Part shown: piece by piece, positions 43,468 through 51,900 of the stretch
Position numbering within the stretch: position 1 is the first letter of the stretch
How the letters are laid out: each line of letters begins with the position of its first letter
From: JAVZLH01 sp049700435
Lineage (GTDB): Archaea; Thermoproteota; Bathyarchaeia; Bathyarchaeales; Bathycorpusculaceae
Assembly (NCBI GenBank): GCA_049700435.1
Contig: JBNAVK010000002.1
Span: forward strand, 13,005 to 77,004
Length of the DNA stretch: 64,000 nucleotides
Direction: 5' to 3'
Notes under the pieces: model-generated
Told to the model about the DNA's origin: nothing
Databases searched by the model: none
Seen by the model: only the letters and a program-made list of their open reading frames with translations
Translations under genes and position numbers: made by a program

Positions 43468-44871
43468 GTGTCCAAATTGTTGAAGGCGAGGGTTAGAGGA
43501 ATATATTCAACAGCCCTTACGAAACTGCTTTTGGATAACGGCTTTGAAATCATTCAACCGTCCGCTACTATAAGAAGACGCTTCAATCTTGGAGAAAACC
43601 AGTCGCCGCCAGACCTTAAAATAAAGGATAGGTACGACTTGCAAGGCATAAGGGTTCTTGGTTCGCCGGAAGCTGTAGATGTTTTCCAAATTCTTTTACA
43701 CTCGCTCTTGACTGACGTTTTGACTAGGAAATGGAGTGTTCACGTTAACGGAATTTATAAGGGAAACGTTGTTGGCTTGGAGGAGGAAATACTTCATGTT
43801 GAATTGGGTAATGATGTGGTCGGCGTGCTTCCGAAATGTGAACTTACAGAGAGAAATTCCAAGCAAATCGTAGTTCAAGTTGAAAGAAAGAGAATGGGAA
43901 GCATGCGTCCAGTTTTAACAACAAAATTGAAGATTGTTGGAAAATACGCCATATTAGCGAAAAATAGCGAAGTTGGAGTTAGCTTTAAAATCCGCGACTT
44001 GAACAAGCGAGCTGAACTTTACGCATTAGGGAAAAAACTCGCATCAACCGACTGGGGAATAATTTGGCGAGAACCAGCAGCAAACCAACCGAAAGAAGTT
44101 TTGGAAAACGAAATAACAACTTTAAGGACAAAAGCTGAAACCCTCAGCGAAAAAGCCCAGAAAGCTGAAACCCCATCATTGTTAATCGATGGGTTATGCT
44201 TCATGAACGTGGAGTTTCCAGCAATTTCGAAAAGTCAACTGGACAAACTGAGAGCATCTTTAGTTCCCACCTTAAACGGTCATCATTTCTACAAAAGCTG
44301 CGGCGGCAAAGTTTCAGCCGCTCTGGAAATGGCTGAGAAACTTCTTGAGAAAGGTCAAGATGTAATGGAAGTTGAAGAGCTTTTCAAAAAACAAGTTGCA
44401 ACTGAGTTTCCTGAAATCGGCTCAGTCGTGGATGTTATACACGTGAAACCCAGTGGAAAAGTGCTTCATCTAGGTCAAGCGATAATCGAAAATCTAGGCA
44501 ACGGACAAATCCGGTATAGCCGAACAATACGCACTAGCGGCATCTACGATGGGTTAGGTGTTGCGAAGGAAGCCGGAGATAAGGCGATAAGCGAAACAAA
44601 AATTGGAGAGTGGTGGATAACCACGAAGTACTTATCTGAAGGCGGGGAATTGAAGGGAACATACATTAACCTAAACACGCCTGTTGAAGTTTACCCGAAA
44701 GCGATACGTTATGTGGATTTAGAAGTGGATGTGTGCATCTCCCCAAGCGGTGCAGTTAAGGTTTTGGATACGGATAAGCTTGAGAAAGCCCTAGAAAAGG
44801 GCATAATAAGCCAAAAAATTTTCGAAACAATCAAAGGCAAGGTGGAGGAAATTCTAGAGAAGCAGTGTTAA
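43468..44871 (+). CDS. fau-1: Probable ribonuclease FAU-1 (DUF402 family)
   Basis: This 467-residue RNase of the FAU-1 family was described in Pyrococcus furiosus as an AU-binding protein and pre-rRNA RNase. The N-terminal region GIYSTALTKLLLDNGFEIIQPS and the S1-like segment with VNGIYKGNVVGLEEEILHVELG are typical. The DUF402 domain occupies the C-terminal part (ISETKIGEWWITTKYL, AIRYVDLEVDVCISPSG). The start is GTG at 43468. It belongs with rtcA and trm5. Confidence 0.9.
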   Translation: MSKLLKARVRGIYSTALTKLLLDNGFEIIQPSATIRRRFNLGENQSPPDLKIKDRYDLQGIRVLGSPEAVDVFQILLHSLLTDVLTRKWSVHVNGIYKGNVVGLEEEILHVELGNDVVGVLPKCELTERNSKQIVVQVERKRMGSMRPVLTTKLKIVGKYAILAKNSEVGVSFKIRDLNKRAELYALGKKLASTDWGIIWREPAANQPKEVLENEITTLRTKAETLSEKAQKAETPSLLIDGLCFMNVEFPAISKSQLDKLRASLVPTLNGHHFYKSCGGKVSAALEMAEKLLEKGQDVMEVEELFKKQVATEFPEIGSVVDVIHVKPSGKVLHLGQAIIENLGNGQIRYSRTIRTSGIYDGLGVAKEAGDKAISETKIGEWWITTKYLSEGGELKGTYINLNTPVEVYPKAIRYVDLEVDVCISPSGAVKVLDTDKLEKALEKGIISQKIFETIKGKVEEILEKQC

Positions 44872-44891
44872 ACTAAAACTGAAGGGTTCCC

Positions 44892-45959
44892 ATGCCTAAA
44901 GAATCATTATGCCTCAAAATTCCGAAAATTTACGGGGAAAAAGCCATCAAATTAGTTAACGCCCTCCAAATTACCGACAGAGAACTGGAAATCAAAAGAA
45001 ACTTTGATTCAATTTACATCCCCGTAACTCGCCAGCCACAAGAAAACGAACTAAAAACATTCGGAAAACATCTACCAAATTTCGAAATCTCCAAAAACCT
45101 TTTCCTTGAAAAAAGACGTGCGAAAACCTTTATTGAGCTTCTCGAGGATAAGCTCCCGCCTCATCTGCTGGCAAGCTTGCCCCGTGCAATAGAGTTTGTC
45201 GGAGACATCGCTATTGTGGGAATTCCGCCAGAACTTGATGCACACAAAAACATTATTGGTGAAGCAATTTTGGAAGCGCATAAAAACGTGAAGACGGTGC
45301 TTGCCAAAGCTGGAGCAGTTGGCGGAGTTCACCGAGTTAGAAAATTCCATGTCATCGCTGGAGAACCAAAAACAGCAACTGTCCACAAAGAGCACGGTTG
45401 CCAGTACCACGTTGACCTTGCCAGAGTATACTTCTCTGCACGTTTATCTCATGAACACATGAGAGTTGCGTCTCTCGTGGTGGATGGCGAAACTGTTATA
45501 GACATGTTCGCTGGAGTAGGTCCCTTCTCAATTCTTATAGCGAAAACTCATGAAAGGGTGAAGGTTTACGCCATTGACGTTAACTCCCATGCAATTGACC
45601 TTTTGAGGAAAAATGTTAAACTTAATAGAGTTGAAGACAGAGTCCACCCGCTTTTAGGCGATTCGAGGCAAATCATTAACGAAAAGCTTGCGGGCGTTGC
45701 AGATCGCGTAATCATGAACCTCCCAGAAAAAGCCATAGACTTCGTAGATGCCGCGTGTAAGGCGCTGAAACCTGAGGGCGGCATGGTTCACTTCTATAGC
45801 TTCGTTAACGCAAATAATTCTTTAGAAAATATGAAGCTTCGTTTTATAGAAGCTGTGGAGAAATCTGGACGTGGAGTGAAGAAAATTCTTTTTTCAAGGT
45901 TTGTTCGCGAAACAGCTCCGTATGAATGGCAAATTGTGATAGACGCTCAAGTGGTTTAA
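44892..45959 (+). CDS. trm5: tRNA (guanine37-N1)-methyltransferase Trm5-type
   Basis: This 355-residue SAM-dependent methyltransferase acts on tRNA G37. The N-terminal part matches the D1/D2 domains of archaeal Trm5 (RAIEFVGDIAIVGIP, VGGVHRVRKFHVIAGEP, VDLARVYFSARLSHEHMRVA). Motif I is DMFAGVGPFSILIAK, and the catalytic NLPEKAIDFVDAACK has the Asn-Leu-Pro of Trm5. A Trm5 subtype with wyosine-related activity cannot be ruled out. It overlaps the convergent DUF371 gene by four bases. Confidence 0.92.
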   Translation: MPKESLCLKIPKIYGEKAIKLVNALQITDRELEIKRNFDSIYIPVTRQPQENELKTFGKHLPNFEISKNLFLEKRRAKTFIELLEDKLPPHLLASLPRAIEFVGDIAIVGIPPELDAHKNIIGEAILEAHKNVKTVLAKAGAVGGVHRVRKFHVIAGEPKTATVHKEHGCQYHVDLARVYFSARLSHEHMRVASLVVDGETVIDMFAGVGPFSILIAKTHERVKVYAIDVNSHAIDLLRKNVKLNRVEDRVHPLLGDSRQIINEKLAGVADRVIMNLPEKAIDFVDAACKALKPEGGMVHFYSFVNANNSLENMKLRFIEAVEKSGRGVKKILFSRFVRETAPYEWQIVIDAQVV

Positions 45960-46381
45960 ACTTTCACTGTGACGATGACTTTCACTTCTTGGGTTGGGTT
46001 CCTCAGTTTTTCTACCAGTTTTCTTGACAAATCATATGCGGCCTTATCCGCCCGAATTGCCAAGGTTCTGCTGCAAACGTGTTCGCTCTTTCTAATAACA
46101 ATATCCGTTGGATGCGTCAAGATTAGTTTCGGGTTTCCAAAGGCATTTACAGCTTCAACGATTTCTCCTGTTTGGATGAGTATGGTGATTTTGGTGTTTT
46201 CTTTGCGTAAGCTTTCTTTAAATTGCGGGTTTAAATCTGCTAAGGCCTTATTTGCTGAAACGGCGATTATGCAATCTCCTCTTTTCGTTAATGTGCTTTC
46301 TTTTGTGATTTCAAATGTTGTTCTGTGTGTGGCGCGGATGTTTTCGTGTCCACATGCTATTATAGTTTCAGAAAGCTCCAT
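45956..46381 (-). CDS. DUF371 family protein
   Basis: This 141-residue archaeal DUF371 protein opens GHENIRATHRTTFEITKE and continues RGDCIIAVSANKALADL, FGNPKLILTHPTDIVIRKSE and RTLAIRADKAAYDLSRKLV. These match the family across its length. Function unknown. It is often found near methanogenesis or translation genes in other archaea, but context here (after trm5) is convergent. Confidence 0.88.
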   Translation of the reverse strand: MELSETIIACGHENIRATHRTTFEITKESTLTKRGDCIIAVSANKALADLNPQFKESLRKENTKITILIQTGEIVEAVNAFGNPKLILTHPTDIVIRKSEHVCSRTLAIRADKAAYDLSRKLVEKLRNPTQEVKVIVTVKV

Positions 46382-46417
46382 TTCTAAACCCAGTTGTAAG
46401 AATTTTCCTGTTTTCTG

Positions 46418-46546
46418 TTATAGCTCTTTAGCGAGGTAAACTGCAGTGTTTCCGTTTTGATGAAGTTTATCGTTATTATAACCATTTTCAAATGTATTCA
46501 AAATGGCAAGCAAATCCTTTAACGTAGCTTTTCTAATTCTTACCAA
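46418..46546 (-). pseudogene. Short fragment resembling a GNAT N terminus, or a tiny ORF
   Basis: An open frame starts at a TTG (46546) just after the HTH/S-layer-like gene and reads VRIRKATLKDLLAIL then NTFENGYNNDKLHQNGNTAVYLAKEL before stopping. The first part looks like the opening strand-helix of a GNAT acetyltransferase. The rest does not. At ~42 residues it cannot be a complete GNAT. It may be a remnant or a small uncharacterised protein. Weak evidence. Confidence 0.25.
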
Positions 46547-46563
46547 ACCATAGTCACCATTTG

Positions 46564-47529
46564 CTATTCAAGGACTTCTACTGAATCGACTTTTCCGTCG
46601 CCATCCAGGTCGAACCCTTGTATAACCGTCGCGAATGTGTCTTCGCCTTTGTAGCCTTTCAATGTTTTTTTCCAAAAGTTTGTTAAGGCTAAGACGCATG
46701 CCTTTGTGCCCACCGCCTTGTTTCCAGCTAAAACTATGATGCGTTTGCTATTGTCCCATGGATTCACAATCTTTGCCACCAGACCAACAGCATCCGCGGT
46801 ATAGACATTCTTTGTCTTCTCAGAGATCAAACCGCCAAACAAGAAGCCCTGTTCGGAAGGTTGCATGTTAAACTTTATTGGCAAATAATCATTAACCTCT
46901 TGTGCCAGAAGGTTTGTTCCAGGTCCTCCAACGAGGATGAGGTTGTTCTTTTCCTCTTTCTCAGCCTTAACGTCAACGTCAAGCTTTATAGCAAATTCTT
47001 CTGGTGCCTTGGTGAGTTGTCCTAAGAAGAATGTTAGGTGGGAGGCGTAATGCCCGTCTCTTGCGCTTGTTTTGAATGGTCCATGGGGCATTGGGCTGCC
47101 AACAACAATTTTTCCGTCAAAAGTGCCGTTTTCTTTTGTGAATTCCTTAAAGAATGCTTGAATCTGCTCATTCACCCCTACAGTAAGAAAACCTTGCAGC
47201 GTCTTGTATCCCTCAGGTAATTCTATTCCAAAAGCGAGCGCTGTTGTCTTGTAATATTTGGCTATGGCTCCCTTCTTTTCCTCTTCTCTTACAACTGTGA
47301 TGGCGCCTGCTTTCGCCAATTTCCTGATATGATAATAGACTTTTTGTTCATGAATTTCCAACTGTTTGGCTATTTCCAGTGGGTACATTTCCTTTTCAGC
47401 GAGCATCGTCAGAATCTTCCACGTAAGCTTATTCAAGATAGTCTTAAACGTCTGGGAGTCTGTGAACATTTTGATTTCTTTAACTTTCCCAGCGGCGCCT
47501 TCTTCGAGAAACAGCAGTTTTTTACTCAT
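46564..47529 (-). CDS. HTH regulator fused to S-layer-like domain with terminal EF-hand motif
   Basis: This 321-residue protein has an N-terminal winged helix (residues ~25-105: MLAEKEMYPLEIAKQLEIHE then KVYYHIRKLAKAGAI). The middle domain resembles parts of archaeal S-layer proteins (NLILVGGPGTNLLAQEVNDY, RIIVLAGNKAVGTKACVLAL). The last 17 residues, FDLDGDGKVDSVEVLE, are a calcium-loop pattern D-x-D-x-D-G-x-x-D-x-x-E. No signal peptide is seen, so it appears cytoplasmic. The combination suggests a ligand- or Ca2+-sensing regulator, by inference. Confidence 0.75.
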   Translation of the reverse strand: MSKKLLFLEEGAAGKVKEIKMFTDSQTFKTILNKLTWKILTMLAEKEMYPLEIAKQLEIHEQKVYYHIRKLAKAGAITVVREEEKKGAIAKYYKTTALAFGIELPEGYKTLQGFLTVGVNEQIQAFFKEFTKENGTFDGKIVVGSPMPHGPFKTSARDGHYASHLTFFLGQLTKAPEEFAIKLDVDVKAEKEEKNNLILVGGPGTNLLAQEVNDYLPIKFNMQPSEQGFLFGGLISEKTKNVYTADAVGLVAKIVNPWDNSKRIIVLAGNKAVGTKACVLALTNFWKKTLKGYKGEDTFATVIQGFDLDGDGKVDSVEVLE

Positions 47530-47619
47530 GGTTTTTCATAAAGCATAAGGGCGAGTCTATTATTAAAATTTTTATTATAATAAACGAACAAGTTAGCTAA
47601 AGCGCGGCGGTTAACAAAA

Positions 47620-48612
47620 ATGATTGGCTGCTACATTACAGGAGTGCTTCCAAGGCCAAAGGACCTCATAGAAGTTACCAGAGCCTATGACAGGGGTAGA
47701 GTTGACGAGAAGGATTTAGAAAGAGCTTTTGACGAGGCTACAGCTGAAGTTGTAAACGCTCAGATGGCAGCTGATTTAACTTACATATGCGATGGCATGC
47801 TTAAGTGGCACGATTTACTGCGCCCTTTCACAGAAAATTTGGGCGGTGTAACTGTTGGAAGCTTAGCCAGATGGTTCAACAACAACACCTTTTACAGAAT
47901 TCCCGTTGTGACGGATAAAATTGTGTGGAAGAAAAGCATAGCTGAAAAGTGGATGTACGTTAAGCACCTGCCTAAAAATTTCCCATGGAAAGCGATAGTG
48001 CCCGCGCCCTACACTTTTGCTAAACTTGCAGAGAACCGTTTCTACAGGGACAAAAATGAACTAATGTTCGACTACGCCAAAGCCCTAAGAAGCGAAATCG
48101 AAAGCTTGGCTAAAATAGGCTTCAAATACGTTCAGTTGAGCGACCCAGCACTAGTTTACGGTTCAAATCCACCGTCAAAGGCAATGGAAGAGCTTGGCGC
48201 TGTGAGAGAGGCGTTAGAGGTGGCAGTTAAAGGTGTTCCAGTAAAAACCTGTCTCCAAACCTTTTTCGGAGATTTTTCACGCATATTGCCAGAAGCCTTC
48301 GATTTTCCAGTAGACCACCTTGGAATCGACTTATACGAAACAAGTTTTGAAGAAATTAGGCAGTATGTTTTTGAAAAGGGAGTTGCTTTAGGTTTGGTGG
48401 ACTCACGCAACTCGCTAATCGAAAAATTAGATGAGCTTGTGGCAACTGCAAAAAGGCTTCTGAAATCGATTTACCAGTCGGACAAGCATGAAGTTTTCAT
48501 CTGCCCAAACTGTGATCTAGAGTTTCTGCCATGGGAAAGGGCGAAAGAAAAAATTAAGCTTATCGCGACAGTAGCTGAAAAACTCAGAAAGGAGTTCAAC
48601 GACAATGAATAA
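47620..48612 (+). CDS. MetE-like cobalamin-independent methionine synthase homologue, first of pair
   Basis: This 330-residue TIM barrel is of the core-MetE type found in archaea. It has the barrel opening TGVLPRPKDLIEV and the C-terminal zinc segment CPNCDLEFLPWERAKEKI. The first zinc-ligand region reads V-P-V-K-T-C-L-Q-T where active MetE has His-x-Cys, so the histidine ligand is missing and activity may be altered. The next MetE-like gene overlaps it by eight bases. Archaeal core-MetE relatives use methylcobalamin proteins as methyl donor. A divergent A/T-rich promoter lies before it. Confidence 0.8.
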   Translation: MIGCYITGVLPRPKDLIEVTRAYDRGRVDEKDLERAFDEATAEVVNAQMAADLTYICDGMLKWHDLLRPFTENLGGVTVGSLARWFNNNTFYRIPVVTDKIVWKKSIAEKWMYVKHLPKNFPWKAIVPAPYTFAKLAENRFYRDKNELMFDYAKALRSEIESLAKIGFKYVQLSDPALVYGSNPPSKAMEELGAVREALEVAVKGVPVKTCLQTFFGDFSRILPEAFDFPVDHLGIDLYETSFEEIRQYVFEKGVALGLVDSRNSLIEKLDELVATAKRLLKSIYQSDKHEVFICPNCDLEFLPWERAKEKIKLIATVAEKLRKEFNDNE

Positions 48613-49756
48613 ACTCTTTCCAACGCAAGAAATAGGAAGCCTCGCAAAACCCGCATGGAGAATTAAGGGGTACAGGGGCTATCCTCTGACAGAGGAGGAC
48701 ATAGCCGAAGCTGTAAACTGGGGAAGAAAGCTTGGAATCCCAGATTTAGACGCTTTTATAAAACTTTTAAAGGATGCAGATTCCCCGACTAAGCGGAGAA
48801 CTGTTTTTGAATGGTCGGCAAAATATGCCATTCGCTTTTTTGAAGCGGCTGGTTTGGATGTGTTCTTTAATGGGGAACAGTGGAGGTCTGAAATGTATGA
48901 ACATGTTATCAGGAATGTTTCTGGTTTTCAATTTTTGGGGTTTGTGAAATCTTTTGATTATAGGTACTTTAACAAGGCGGCTTGCGTGGATAAACCAAAA
49001 TATGTTAAGCCCTTCTACCTCGACGAGTTTTTGTTCGCAAAAGAAAACACGGGCAAGATTTTGAAGATACCCTTTACTGGTCCATATACGCTTGTCAACT
49101 GGACATTTAATGAGTACTATGAGAAAAGGCGCGGTGGGAAACTCGAGGATCTTAAGAGCAGGAAATTTGAAGCTAAGAGAGAATTTCTCTTCGACTTAAT
49201 CAAGGAAGTTGTAAAGCCTGAAATAAACAATTTAGTGAAAGCCGGAGCGCAGTGGATTCAGATAGACGAGCCCGCTGCGACAACTAACCCAACAGACGAG
49301 GAAATGAGGTTGTTTGTGGAATCCTTTAATGAAACTGTTAAGGGTTTTAACTGCACTTTCAGCCTCCACAACTGCTATAGCAACTACAAGGTTTTGGCGA
49401 AATACTCCAGTGAACTGCGAAACTGTAGTCAACTAGCCCTCGAATTTGCCAACAGAGACAGCAGGAAAACCGGAACTGGAGATGAGCGAACTGGGTATAG
49501 GGAACTGAGACTGTTTGAAGAACATGGTTTCCGTGGAAATTATGGGTTGGGCGTGATAGATGTGCATACTGATTTTATAGAACCGCCCGAGCTTGTTAGA
49601 GACAGAATCTTGTATGCTGCAAAAGTAATAGGTGACCCTGAACGGATATATGCGAGTACCGACTGTGGATTGAGAACTAGAACATGGGAAGTGAGCTTTC
49701 AAAAGCTCAAGAACATGGTTTTTGGCGCTGATTTAGCGCGGAAGGTGTTGACTTAA
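48605..49756 (+). CDS. metE: MetE-like methionine synthase core, second of pair
   Basis: This 383-residue archaeal methionine synthase of core-MetE type starts FPTQEIGSLAKPAWRIKGYRG. The catalytic region has IQIDEPAATTNPTDEE and a first zinc ligand pair in SLHNCYSNY. The C-terminal cysteine is in ASTDCGLRTRTWEVSFQKL, so the His/Cys/Cys zinc set is complete, unlike the preceding gene. It transfers a methyl group to homocysteine. The two overlap, suggesting a heteromer or coupled function. Confidence 0.85.
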   Translation: MNKLFPTQEIGSLAKPAWRIKGYRGYPLTEEDIAEAVNWGRKLGIPDLDAFIKLLKDADSPTKRRTVFEWSAKYAIRFFEAAGLDVFFNGEQWRSEMYEHVIRNVSGFQFLGFVKSFDYRYFNKAACVDKPKYVKPFYLDEFLFAKENTGKILKIPFTGPYTLVNWTFNEYYEKRRGGKLEDLKSRKFEAKREFLFDLIKEVVKPEINNLVKAGAQWIQIDEPAATTNPTDEEMRLFVESFNETVKGFNCTFSLHNCYSNYKVLAKYSSELRNCSQLALEFANRDSRKTGTGDERTGYRELRLFEEHGFRGNYGLGVIDVHTDFIEPPELVRDRILYAAKVIGDPERIYASTDCGLRTRTWEVSFQKLKNMVFGADLARKVLT

Positions 49757-49938
49757 AAACCATTAAAAATTTTTTACTAAAGCTTCATTGAATCTGAAAG
49801 TTTAAAGAGTCTAAAAAGCCGCTTTTCTGGAAAAACGTTCGAAAATCTTTTTTAAAATTGAAATTTTTCTCCTAAAAATGCTTATTAGAGTTGAGAGACA
49901 TGAATAAAGCCCACAGAACGAACAGAAGTGACTTGCCA

Positions 49939-51768
49939 ATGTGTGGAATCTTTGGCTGTATAGTGAAAGAGGGAAACGCCGCGCCTATAATACACGCTGC
50001 CCTAAAGAGACTTGAATACCGCGGTTACGACTCCGTTGGAGAAGCAACCCTGCACGAAGGCAAACTATACATAAAGAAGGACCAAGGAAAAATAGACGAA
50101 GTCCACGCAGTTCACAATTTAGACGACATGCCCGGAAGAATAGGCATCGGACACACAAGATGGGCTACACACGGCGCACCCTTAAAAGTTAATGCGCATC
50201 CGCATGTGGATTGTAAGGAACAAATCGCCTTGGTTCACAATGGCATTATAGAGAATTTCACCGAGTTAAAGCTAGAACTGGAGAATCAAGGACACATTTT
50301 CGTGTCAAAAACCGACACTGAAGTATTAACTCACCTTATTGAAGAAAATTTTAAAGCCAACCCTTCTTTGAGCTTGGCTGACGCTGTTCTTGAGGCTGTT
50401 AAAAGAGTTGAAGGGTCCTACGCAATTGCTGTTATCTCAGCAAAGGAGCCCGACAAAATAGTTTGTGCAAGAAACGAAAGCCCCCTCGTCATTGGAATAG
50501 GCGAATCATCAATTTACTGCGCCTCAGACATCCCAGCTTTTCTCCCTCTAACCAACAAAGCCGTCATAATCGACGATGGAGAACTTGTCACTCTTTCTCA
50601 AGAAGGCTTCGAAATTAAGAAAATCCGTGATCAAAGCGTCGTTAAACGAGAGCCAAAGATCATTGATTGGTCGCCCGAAATGGCTGTGAAACAAGGCTAC
50701 CCGCACTTTATGCTTAAAGAAATTCATGAACAGCCTGCCTGTCTGCGGAACACCCTTAGACTGCAGGAGCATTACCTTGATTTGATGGCAACCTTTCTCG
50801 ACCGCGCGCGGGAAGTTTTCCTCGTGGCTTGTGGGACATCCTATCACGCATGCCTAGCCGCATCCTACATGTTTTCTAAGCTTGCTTTTTTGGCGACTTA
50901 TCCTGTAATAGCCTCAGAATTCATTGAACAACATGGTAAATCCGTAAACATTGACAGCACAATATTGGCAGTGAGTCAGTCAGGCGAAACAGCAGACACG
51001 TTGGCGTCGGTTAACGCGGCGCGTCAAAGGGCGGCGACAGTTTTAGGGTTAACAAATGTGATCGGCTCAACTCTTACAAGGGTTTCCCGCGTCTACATCA
51101 GCCAACAGTCAGGTCCAGAAATAGGAGTGGCTGCAACAAAAACGTTCACTTCACAACTTTCCGTTCTGGCGCAATTAGCCCTTAGACTGGCTAAGAAGAG
51201 AGGTAAAGTTTCACAGGACGAGATGGACTTCTTGGCGGAAAAGCTTGAAAAACTTCCAGACGTTGTTGAAACAATAATTAAAACACAGGAGGAGAAGGTC
51301 AAGCAAATAGCTAGGAAGTACAAGGATGCTAAAGTGTTCTTTTTCTTAGGTCGCGGAATCAGCACCGCCACCGCTTATGAAGGTAGACTAAAACTCATGG
51401 AAATAGCCTATGTACCAGCCATAGCCTTTCCAGCTGGAGAAAGCAAACATGGTCCAATAAGCCTAATAGAACCCGGTTTCCCTGTGGTTTTCATCTGTCC
51501 GAAAGATGAGACGCATAAGACTTTGATAGGCAACATGATGGAGATGAAAGCCAGAGGGGCTTCAATAATCGCCATAATAGAGGAAGGAGACGAGGAAATT
51601 AAGAGATTGGCTGACGATTACGTTGAAGTGCCCAAGGGAATTCCAGAAATCTTATCGCCTATACCATTTGTGGTTCCATTACAACTTTTAGCATATTACA
51701 TGACTGTTGAAAAGGGACATGACCCTGATACTCCGAGAAACCTAGCAAAATCGGTTACAGTAAAGTAA
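49939..51768 (+). CDS. glmS: Glutamine-fructose-6-phosphate aminotransferase (isomerizing)
   Basis: This 609-residue GlmS makes glucosamine-6-phosphate, the entry to UDP-GlcNAc. The glutaminase nucleophile is Cys2 of MCGIFGC, so I start at 49939. The ATG at 49891 would add 16 residues ahead of the catalytic Cys. Next come LEYRGYDSVG, GHTRWATHG and HNGIIENF. The C-terminal SIS domains carry VSQSGETADTLA, GRGISTATAYEGRLKLMEIAY and EIL-SPIPFVVPLQLLAYY. The end DPDTPRNLAKSVT is canonical. Probably monocistronic (TATA-like TTTTTTAAAATTG near 49848). Confidence 0.95.
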   Translation: MCGIFGCIVKEGNAAPIIHAALKRLEYRGYDSVGEATLHEGKLYIKKDQGKIDEVHAVHNLDDMPGRIGIGHTRWATHGAPLKVNAHPHVDCKEQIALVHNGIIENFTELKLELENQGHIFVSKTDTEVLTHLIEENFKANPSLSLADAVLEAVKRVEGSYAIAVISAKEPDKIVCARNESPLVIGIGESSIYCASDIPAFLPLTNKAVIIDDGELVTLSQEGFEIKKIRDQSVVKREPKIIDWSPEMAVKQGYPHFMLKEIHEQPACLRNTLRLQEHYLDLMATFLDRAREVFLVACGTSYHACLAASYMFSKLAFLATYPVIASEFIEQHGKSVNIDSTILAVSQSGETADTLASVNAARQRAATVLGLTNVIGSTLTRVSRVYISQQSGPEIGVAATKTFTSQLSVLAQLALRLAKKRGKVSQDEMDFLAEKLEKLPDVVETIIKTQEEKVKQIARKYKDAKVFFFLGRGISTATAYEGRLKLMEIAYVPAIAFPAGESKHGPISLIEPGFPVVFICPKDETHKTLIGNMMEMKARGASIIAIIEEGDEEIKRLADDYVEVPKGIPEILSPIPFVVPLQLLAYYMTVEKGHDPDTPRNLAKSVTVK

Positions 51769-51900
51769 GGCGGTTTAGACAAAAACCTTTCCGTTTTGCT
51801 TGAAAAAGCTCTGAAAGATAGAAAGTCATGGCGCTATTTCCCTTTTTGAATCAAATACATTAAAAAGGCGCTCTGCTTTTTATTCATACGGTGCGACAAT

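Noticed and set aside
46460..46500. A box C/D RNA suggested by TTGATGA at 46465-46471
   Set aside because: No CTGA box lies at a suitable distance and there is no terminal stem.
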